A stretch of 19,580 bases of DNA from Pseudomonadota bacterium (GTDB lineage: Bacteria > Chloroflexota > UBA6077 > JAJPHF01), in the NCBI GenBank assembly GCA_021325365.1, contig JAJPHF010000112.1:1-19580 (forward strand). Direction: 5' to 3'. Below are positions 14,518 to 19,580 of the stretch, in pieces. The notes beneath the pieces were generated by a model. That model saw only the letters and a list, made by a program, of their open reading frames with translations, was not told where the DNA came from and ran no database searches. A program made the position numbers and the translations under genes. Position 1 is the stretch's first letter, and each line of letters begins with the position of its first letter.

Positions 14518-15754
14518 GGATTGCCCTCCTCGCGGCGCGCGCCGGCAGCGCGGCCAGGTGGCGGCGAATCGCGGCCGCCATCTGGTCCAGCGGCACCACC
14601 TCGTCCGCGAGCCCCGCCGCGATCACCGATCGCGGCATGCCAAACACCACGCAGGTCGACTCGTCCTCGGCGAGCACGACCCCGCCGGCCGCCTTCACCG
14701 CGCGCGCCCCGGCGGTGCCGTCCTCGCCCATCCCCGTCAGGATCACCGCGAGGACCGCCGGCCCGAACGCCTCGGCCGCGTCCTCGAGCGTCGTATCCAC
14801 GGACGGGCGCACGCCGTGGCGCCGCGCGCCCTGGTCGAGCGTCACCCGGCAGCCGGCGAGCTTCAGGTGGAAGTCCCCGGGCGCCACTAGCGCGCGGCCC
14901 GTCGCCAGCGCGTCGTGCTCCTGCGCCTCGGCCACCGCCAGCGCGCTGCCCTGGTCGAGCCGCTCGGCCAGCGAGCGCGTAAAGCCCGCCGGCAGGTGCT
15001 GCACGATGAGGGCGGCGCCGGGCAGGTCGCCCGGCAGCCCGGCCAGCAGCTCGGCCAGCGCCCGCGGCCCCCCCGTCGAGGAGCCCACGACCAGCAGCCG
15101 GTCGGGCGCTGGCCCGCTCCCGAACAGCGTGGGCAGCGGGGCCAGCGGCCCGGTTCCCGCGGCCGTGGAGTGCCCGGCGCCGGCGGGGCCCGCGGCGGCG
15201 CGCCCGAACGCCGGTCCGGCGCCGGCCGCCCCCCGCGGTCGGGCCGGATCACCTGCCGCGTGGGGAGGGTGGGGCGAGCGCGGCGTATGGGGCCGGCGTA
15301 CTCGCGCGCGCGCGGCGGTCTTGACCTTCGCAATCAACTCGCCGGCGATGCCCGAGAAGCCGGTGCCCAGCTGCCCCGAGGGCTTCTGGATGAAGTCCAC
15401 GGCCCCGAGGCCCAGCGCGCGCACCGTCGTCTCGGTGCCGGCCGCCGTCAAGCTGCTGAACATGACCACCGGCCGCGGCGACCGTTCCATCAACATGCGG
15501 AGGGCTGTGAGGCCGTCCACCCGCGGCATCTCGACGTCCATCGTGATCACGTCGGGCTGCAGCTTCTCGACCTTCAGCAGCGCGTCCAGCCCATCGCGGG
15601 CGGTGTCCAGCACCTCGATCTCCGGATCGACCTCCAGCACCCGCCGTACTCCCTGCCGCATGAGGGCCGAGTCGTCGGCGATCAGCACCCGGATGCGGCG
15701 GCCGGCCGCCACGCCCAGCGCCGCGGCCGGCGTTCCGGTCGACAAGTCGCTCAT
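14510..15754 (-). CDS. cheB: Protein-glutamate methylesterase/deamidase CheB
   Basis: CheB removes methyl groups from chemoreceptor glutamates, and can deamidate glutamines, when phosphorylated by CheA. The 414-residue protein has a receiver at about 21-140 (phosphoacceptor D73 in TMDVEMP, K124 in QKPSG). An Ala/Pro/Gly-rich linker of about 65 residues follows, longer than usual, then the esterase domain at about 215-405. The catalytic triad is S226 in GSSTGG, H253 in VQHLP and D345 in TGMGEDG. The start at 15752-15754 is preferred over the frame's long Arg-rich upstream extension, because the receiver begins soon after it. GGAGGTGGAG precedes it, and its ATG overlaps the cheD stop by four bases (ATGA), a classic coupling arrangement. 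Confidence 0.97.
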   Translation of the reverse strand: MSDLSTGTPAAALGVAAGRRIRVLIADDSALMRQGVRRVLEVDPEIEVLDTARDGLDALLKVEKLQPDVITMDVEMPRVDGLTALRMLMERSPRPVVMFSSLTAAGTETTVRALGLGAVDFIQKPSGQLGTGFSGIAGELIAKVKTAARARVRRPHTPRSPHPPHAAGDPARPRGAAGAGPAFGRAAAGPAGAGHSTAAGTGPLAPLPTLFGSGPAPDRLLVVGSSTGGPRALAELLAGLPGDLPGAALIVQHLPAGFTRSLAERLDQGSALAVAEAQEHDALATGRALVAPGDFHLKLAGCRVTLDQGARRHGVRPSVDTTLEDAAEAFGPAVLAVILTGMGEDGTAGARAVKAAGGVVLAEDESTCVVFGMPRSVIAAGLADEVVPLDQMAAAIRRHLAALPARAARRAIHV

Positions 15755-16245
15755 AGCTCCACCTCCGGGCCGCTCACTTTCCGCACCATCACGCGGCCGC
15801 TCGCGGCGTCCAGGCGCACGGTCCGTCCCTGTGTGCCCCCCGTGTCCTCGGCGCGTACCCGCACCCGGGCCAAGGCGAGGGCCGCCTTCACAGCCTCGAC
15901 GTTGCGCTGACCGATCGGCGGCAAGCTGCCGGTGCCGCCGATGGCGAGCACTGCCGCGCCGCCGGCCAGGCGGCAGTGTAGCCGCGCCGCCGCGGCCCCC
16001 GCGCGCTGCATGGCCGCCAGCAGCGCCGGCACCGCGGTGTCGGCGAACTTCCCGGGCGCGGTCCCGGCGCCCTTCTCCGGCACGGCCGGCAGGACCACGT
16101 GCGCCATCCCGGCCACCTTGGCCAGCGGGTCGTAGAGGCAAATCGCGACGCACGATCCCAGGCTGTAGGCCACCAGCTCGCCGTCACGCGCCACCTGTAG
16201 CTCGCCTAGGCCCACGCCCACCGCGCTACTCGCCGTGGCGACCAT
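15751..16245 (-). CDS. cheD: Chemoreceptor glutamine deamidase CheD
   Basis: CheD converts specific receptor glutamines to glutamates and, in Bacillus and Thermotoga systems, forms a complex with CheC that stimulates CheY-P dephosphorylation. The 164-residue protein is full length. The catalytic Cys is C32 in LGSCVAICLYD and the catalytic His is H49 in GMAHVVLP. The family segments GKFADTAVPALL (65-76), IGQRNVEAV (111-119) and AEDTGG (132-137) are present. The threonine that lies six residues before the Cys in Thermotoga CheD is A26 here. The start at 16243-16245 overlaps the end of cheC by 20 bases, and the stop overlaps cheB by four. Adjacency to cheC supports a CheC-CheD partnership. Confidence 0.95.
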   Translation of the reverse strand: MVATASSAVGVGLGELQVARDGELVAYSLGSCVAICLYDPLAKVAGMAHVVLPAVPEKGAGTAPGKFADTAVPALLAAMQRAGAAAARLHCRLAGGAAVLAIGGTGSLPPIGQRNVEAVKAALALARVRVRAEDTGGTQGRTVRLDAASGRVMVRKVSGPEVEL

Positions 16246-16885
16246 GGCCCACCCCCACGAGCATTGCCTCCGTGACGGCCTGGACCATCGCCGGGCCCGG
16301 GAACATGAAGAACGCCACGTCCACGACCTGGTCGTCGCAGGCGAACTCGGTCTCGACCACTAGCGCGTCGTCCCACTCCAGCAGCATCAGCTCGGCCGCT
16401 AGCGTGTCGAGGATCGCGCCGCGCATCTCGTGGAACACGATGGGCGGCGTCGGCGCGAGTACCAGCCGCGCCCCGTCGGCCAGAGCCGTCAGGAAGAACG
16501 ACCCGGCCACGTTGCCCACCTCGGCGAGCGCCGACACCTCCAGCGGCTCCAGCGCCCGCGTGGTCCCGGCAGGCTGCCCGAGCAGCATGTCCACTAGCTC
16601 GTAGGCCGCCGACTCGCTGAGCGCGAGCAGGATGCAGCCCGAGCCGTCGCCCCCCACGCCCAGGTGGATCGCCACCACGGGGCGCTCCGGGTCGCCGGCC
16701 AGCGTCGACAACTCGGCCAGTGGCACGGTGCGCAGGGCCACGGCCTCGGCGGCGATGCCGCGCCCGGTCATCTCGGACAGCGCGGCCGCGCCGCGCTCGG
16801 CCGCGTGGCGGATCGCCCGGGCCAGCGCGTCCGACGCGGGATCGCTAGTTGAGCGCGAACGCCGGCTCCGCCTGCTCACGGCCAT
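16226..16885 (-). CDS. cheC: CheC-family CheY-P phosphatase / CheD partner
   Basis: CheC proteins dephosphorylate CheY-P and bind CheD. This 219-residue protein has the pseudo-duplicated CheC fold. The second half keeps an active-site motif, E122-V-G-N125 in ALAEVGNVAGSFFLTALAD. The equivalent first-half motif, E-x-x-N in Thermotoga and Bacillus CheC, aligns with R23 and R26 in ARAIRHAAERGAAALSEM. The first catalytic site therefore appears lost, and this may be a one-site CheC. The ATG at 16883-16885 has an ideal GGAGGT six bases upstream and lies 41 bp inside the end of cheA. The first dozen residues are very Arg/Ser-rich. It overlaps cheD at its 3' end, consistent with co-translation of interacting partners. 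Confidence 0.9.
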   Translation of the reverse strand: MAVSRRSRRSRSTSDPASDALARAIRHAAERGAAALSEMTGRGIAAEAVALRTVPLAELSTLAGDPERPVVAIHLGVGGDGSGCILLALSESAAYELVDMLLGQPAGTTRALEPLEVSALAEVGNVAGSFFLTALADGARLVLAPTPPIVFHEMRGAILDTLAAELMLLEWDDALVVETEFACDDQVVDVAFFMFPGPAMVQAVTEAMLVGVGHGRHGE

Positions 16886-18920
16886 CCGCGCACCTCCATT
16901 CCTGGCGGCCCGCGGCCACCTGCTGCACCAGCCCCGGCACGTCCACGATCAGCGCCACCGTGCCGTCGCCCAGAATCGCCGCGCTGGAGATGCCCGGCAC
17001 CTGACCGATGACCGGCCCAAGCGCCTTGATGACGACCTCCTGCTCGCCGAGCAGGGCGTCGACCATCAGGCCCACCTGCCGGTCGCCCACGCGCACCGCC
17101 ACCACCAGCGCGTCCTTGCCGTTCGGCGCGGCGGATGGCGCCGCGCCGAACACCGCGTTCAGCCGCACGAGTGGCAGCACGCGGCCGCGCAGCAGGATCG
17201 CCTCCTGGCGGTGCATCCGCTGGATGTCGCGCAGCGGCACGCGCAGCGTCTCGGTCACCGAGCTGAGCGGCAGCGCGTGGATGTCACCCGCCACCCGGAC
17301 CAGCAGCGCCTGGACGATAGCAAGCGTCAGCGGCAGCCGCAGCACAAAGCGGGTGCCCTGGCCGAGCGCCGACTGCACCTCGACCGAGCCGCCCAGCCGC
17401 TCCACGTTGGTGCGGACGATGTCCATCCCCACGCCGCGGCCCGAGATGTCGCTGATCTCCTTCGCCGTCGAGAAGCCGGGCGCGAAGATCAGGTCGATGG
17501 CCTCGCTCTCCGAGAGCCGTGCCGCCGCCTCGGCCGTCAGCATGCCGCGCTCGGCGGCCTTCTGGCGGACGCGCTCGGCGTCGACGCCCGCGCCGTCGTC
17601 CTCGACGAGGATGACGATCGAGTTCTCGACGTGCTCCGCGGCCAGGCGCACCCGCGCCGTCTCGGGCTTGCCCCGCGCCAGCCGGTCGGCCGGCGCCTCG
17701 ACACCGTGGTCGACGGCGTTGCGGAGCAGGTGGACCAGCGGGTCGCCGATCTCCTCGATCACCGAGCGGTCCAGCTCGGTCTCCTGGCCCTCGACGACCA
17801 GCTCGACGCGCTTGCCCTGTCGCGCCGCCAGGTCGCGCACGACGCGCGGGAAGCGACTGAATACCGTACCGATGGGCAGCATCCGGCTCTTCATCACCTC
17901 GGCCTGCAGCTCGTCGGTGATGCGGCCCAGGTGGAGCGTCGTCTCGCTCAGGTCGGCCAGCAACCGCTGCTCGCCGATCTGCTCACCCAGCGCGCGCCCC
18001 AGCTCCAGCAGTCGGGTGCGGTCGATCACCAGCTCGCCCACCAGGTTGAGCAGATTGTCGAGGCGCTCCACGTCGATGCGCACGGTGGTCGAGCCGCCGC
18101 GCACACCGCCGGGCCGCGGGCTCTCCGCTCCCTTGGCCTCGCTGGAGCGCGGCGCGGGCGCCGGCCACTCGGCCTCGGCTGCGGCAGCGCTAACCTCCTC
18201 CGCGAGCTGCAGGCTCAGCACGCGCGTCTCGTCCACGTTTGCCAGCAGCTCGCGCAGCTCGGCCCCGCTCTTCTCCGAGCGCAGCCACAGCTCCAGCCGC
18301 TCTTTGACGGCGCCCTGCTCTACCTCGCCGCGCGACGGGTGGCTGACCAGCACGTCGGCCGCGCTGTCCAGGGCGAGGAGCGCCTGGAGCGCGCGCACCG
18401 CCGTCCAGTCGCCCGGGTCGAAGCCGAGCAGCACGTGGTGGGTGGCACCATCGGGCGCCGGCAGCATGGTGGGGCGAATCGCCGTGGGAGCATGCGCCGG
18501 CGGCGCCGCGGCCGCCCCGGCGGCCTCGCCCGCCGCGAACGCCTCCAGCGCCGCGGCGAGGCTCTCCACCTCGGTGTCCGTCTGCTCGCCGGTCTCCACC
18601 TCGCCGGCGAGCACCTTGAGCACGTCCAGCGCCTCGAAGAAGCGGTCCACGAGCGCCGAGCTGATCGTCAGCTCGCCGTGGCGCAGCTTGTCGAGCAGCG
18701 TCTCCCAGGCGTGGGTCAGGCGGGCCATCCGGACGTGGCCAATGGCCGCGCCCGACCCCTTGATCGTGTGCGCCGCGCGGAAGATCTCCTGCAGCAGCGC
18801 CTCGCTGGCCCCATCCTGCTCGAGCCGCACGAGCTGGGCGTCGAGCCCGTCGAGCAGCTCGGTGGTTTCGGCCAGGAAGACGTGCAGCTCCTCCGGCGTC
18901 GCGTCGAGATGCAGCTCCAT
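16845..18920 (-). CDS. cheA: Chemotaxis sensor histidine kinase CheA
   Basis: CheA couples receptors to phosphorylation of CheY and CheB. The 691-residue protein has all five regions. P1 Hpt is at about 1-125 (H51 in AAHTIKGSG) and a P2-like region at about 160-245. P3 dimerisation is at about 275-340. The P4 ATPase lies at about 340-525, with N-box HLLRNAVDHG at 397-406, G1 DDGAGVD at 441-447 and G2 GRGVGMD at 494-500. The P5 CheW-like domain is at about 530-670. The ATG at 18918-18920 lies 4 bp after the cheX stop, with AAGGGGTGAGG upstream as ribosome site overlapping that stop. No receiver is fused. No cheW lies in the window, although P5 needs CheW to reach receptors, so cheW is probably to the right or elsewhere. 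Confidence 0.97.
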   Translation of the reverse strand: MELHLDATPEELHVFLAETTELLDGLDAQLVRLEQDGASEALLQEIFRAAHTIKGSGAAIGHVRMARLTHAWETLLDKLRHGELTISSALVDRFFEALDVLKVLAGEVETGEQTDTEVESLAAALEAFAAGEAAGAAAAPPAHAPTAIRPTMLPAPDGATHHVLLGFDPGDWTAVRALQALLALDSAADVLVSHPSRGEVEQGAVKERLELWLRSEKSGAELRELLANVDETRVLSLQLAEEVSAAAAEAEWPAPAPRSSEAKGAESPRPGGVRGGSTTVRIDVERLDNLLNLVGELVIDRTRLLELGRALGEQIGEQRLLADLSETTLHLGRITDELQAEVMKSRMLPIGTVFSRFPRVVRDLAARQGKRVELVVEGQETELDRSVIEEIGDPLVHLLRNAVDHGVEAPADRLARGKPETARVRLAAEHVENSIVILVEDDGAGVDAERVRQKAAERGMLTAEAAARLSESEAIDLIFAPGFSTAKEISDISGRGVGMDIVRTNVERLGGSVEVQSALGQGTRFVLRLPLTLAIVQALLVRVAGDIHALPLSSVTETLRVPLRDIQRMHRQEAILLRGRVLPLVRLNAVFGAAPSAAPNGKDALVVAVRVGDRQVGLMVDALLGEQEVVIKALGPVIGQVPGISSAAILGDGTVALIVDVPGLVQQVAAGRQEWRCADGREQAEPAFALN

Positions 18921-18924
18921 GGCC

Positions 18925-19449
18925 TCACCCCTTGATGGCGAGCTGGGCCTCGAGGGTGCCGAACGGCGTGACTAGCGGCACCACGAGCCGCTGAATCCCC
19001 GCCGTCGATACACGGCTCCCCGCGCCCACGAGCAGCACCGGCGGAGCGATCTCGGCCGCGATGCCCTGCTCGGCGAGCAGCGTCGCCGCCCGCCCCGTGA
19101 TCACGTTGCCAAGCTCGCCGATCCCGGACAGCGCCAGGTCGTCCAGCTCTTCCACCGGCGCGCCCATGAGCTGCCCGACCACCGCGACCGCCATCTCGCG
19201 GCTCATGCCGTACACGGCCAGGCCCGTAAGCCGCCCCGTGATCCCGACGATCGCCGTTACGTCCTGGGTGGTGTGGCTTCCCGCCTCCAGCCGCAGCGGA
19301 CCGCGTTCGACGCTCACGCCCAGCTCCGCCTCCAGCACCTCGCGGGCGCCGGTCAGGAACGGCTCCAGGTGCTCTGCCCGCGGCATCCCCCGCGGCGGCT
19401 GGCGCAGCGCCTGCTCCACTTCCGGCGCCAATATGGTGTTCGTCGTCAT
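18925..19449 (-). CDS. cheX: CheX-family CheY-P phosphatase
   Basis: The 174-residue protein matches CheX. The N-terminal helix HLEPFLTGAREVLEAELGV is followed by a strand-rich segment TAIVGITGRLTGLAVYG. The single phosphatase motif is E112-L-G-N115 in LALSGIGELGNVITGRAATL, where family members place the acidic and amide residues that attack CheY-P. CheX acts as a cytosolic dimer to shorten the CheY-P lifetime. The ATG at 19447-19449 has GAGGAG about seven bases upstream. It sits 25 bp downstream of the cheY stop and 4 bp upstream of cheA, so it is transcribed between the regulator and the kinase. It lacks the internal duplication of CheC, so the two phosphatase-family genes are distinct. Confidence 0.88.
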   Translation of the reverse strand: MTTNTILAPEVEQALRQPPRGMPRAEHLEPFLTGAREVLEAELGVSVERGPLRLEAGSHTTQDVTAIVGITGRLTGLAVYGMSREMAVAVVGQLMGAPVEELDDLALSGIGELGNVITGRAATLLAEQGIAAEIAPPVLLVGAGSRVSTAGIQRLVVPLVTPFGTLEAQLAIKG

Positions 19450-19474
19450 CGCGTTGCTCCTCGTCGCGGCGCGG

Positions 19475-19580
19475 TTAGCGCAGCATCTTCTGGACGGCAG
19501 CCAGCACGCGCTCCGGCTGGAACGGCTTGACCACGAAGTCCTTCGCCCCCGCCTGCACCGCTTCCAGCACCACGTGCTGC
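19475..19580 (-). CDS. cheY: CheY-like response regulator, C-terminal end (partial)
   Basis: Only the last 35 codons are in the window, ending at TAA 19475-19477. They read HVVLEAVQAGAKDFVVKPFQ followed by PERVLAAVQKMLR. This is the end of a receiver domain, with the conserved Lys-Pro (KPF) at the loop after beta-5 and the final helix, and no output domain after it. A stand-alone receiver placed directly before cheX and cheA is almost certainly CheY, which carries phosphate from CheA to the motor or other target. The phosphoacceptor Asp is outside the window. Confidence 0.85.
   Translation of the reverse strand, partial: QHVVLEAVQAGAKDFVVKPFQPERVLAAVQKMLR

Noticed and set aside
15154..15310. 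Repeat insertion in the CheB linker
   Set aside because: The linker is long and GC-rich, but no clear inverted ends are visible, and CheB linkers are naturally variable in length and composition.
15755..16153. N-terminal extension of CheB overlapping cheD
   Set aside because: The extension is antisense-like Arg/Gly-rich sequence in an alternative frame of cheD. The receiver domain starts just after the ATG at 15754, which has a good ribosome site.
16632..18935. 767-codon open frame on + opposite cheA/cheC
   Set aside because: It has low-complexity His/Gln/Arg-rich composition and no ribosome site or family match. It is an antisense shadow of recognised chemotaxis genes.
1..19580. CRISPR array, tRNA, rRNA, transposase or phage genes
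   Set aside because: I looked for regularly spaced repeats, cloverleaf segments and transposase motifs on both strands and saw none.

Overview
The window is about 19.6 kb of very GC-rich (roughly 70% or more by eye) bacterial DNA. The gene content points to a free-living, motile or surface-sensing bacterium, and I would guess a Chloroflexota (Thermomicrobia-like) or related lineage. That guess rests on the CheC/CheD/CheX chemotaxis set, the large soluble multi-PAS hybrid kinase, and intergenic palindromes of the GGGAGCGCGG...CCGCGCTCCCC type. It is inference, because no rRNA marker is present.

Layout, left to right. (1) 1-177: the 3' end of a UDP-glucose 6-dehydrogenase gene on +. It is followed by a repeat-containing convergent spacer. 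(2) 441-1337 (-): a substrate-binding-protein-like (NMT1/THI5-type) gene with no signal peptide. A 540-bp divergent spacer with a palindromic element separates it from (3) mutS, 1878-4892 (+). mutS has an enlarged 1004-residue product and a candidate promoter so close to the start that the mRNA may be leaderless. (4) 4972-6549 (-): a two-gene unit, a 68-residue hypothetical protein followed by a GAF/HD-GYP cyclic-di-GMP phosphodiesterase. (5) 6735-8093 (-) and 8343-9260 (+): divergent envelope genes, a LytR-CpsA-Psr protein and a secreted NlpC/P60 peptidase. (6) 9453-13301 (-): a 1282-residue hybrid histidine kinase (REC-GAF-GAF-PAS-PAS-PAS-HisKA-HATPase-REC). (7) 13699-19580 (-): a tightly packed chemotaxis operon transcribed right to left in the order cheY (partial), cheX, cheA, cheC, cheD, cheB, cheR, with overlapping starts and stops throughout.

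How the parts work together. The chemotaxis operon encodes the kinase (CheA), response regulator (CheY), two CheY-P phosphatase-family proteins (CheX, CheC), the receptor deamidase (CheD) and both methylation-adaptation enzymes (CheR, CheB). CheW and receptors are not in the window. The hybrid kinase and HD-GYP protein add a second sensory/second-messenger layer. The UDP-glucose dehydrogenase fragment, LCP protein and NlpC/P60 peptidase concern polysaccharide and cell-wall metabolism.

The most striking signal is inside mutS. Three extra segments, absent from ordinary MutS, are encoded by DNA that looks like intergenic palindromic repeats. One is a 99-bp (33-codon) element with about 23-bp inverted ends, placed just before the Walker A loop. 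All three keep the frame open. Related palindromes and a shared 18-bp motif occur in the spacers of the same window, which suggests a mobile or formerly mobile repeat population that also colonises coding sequence.
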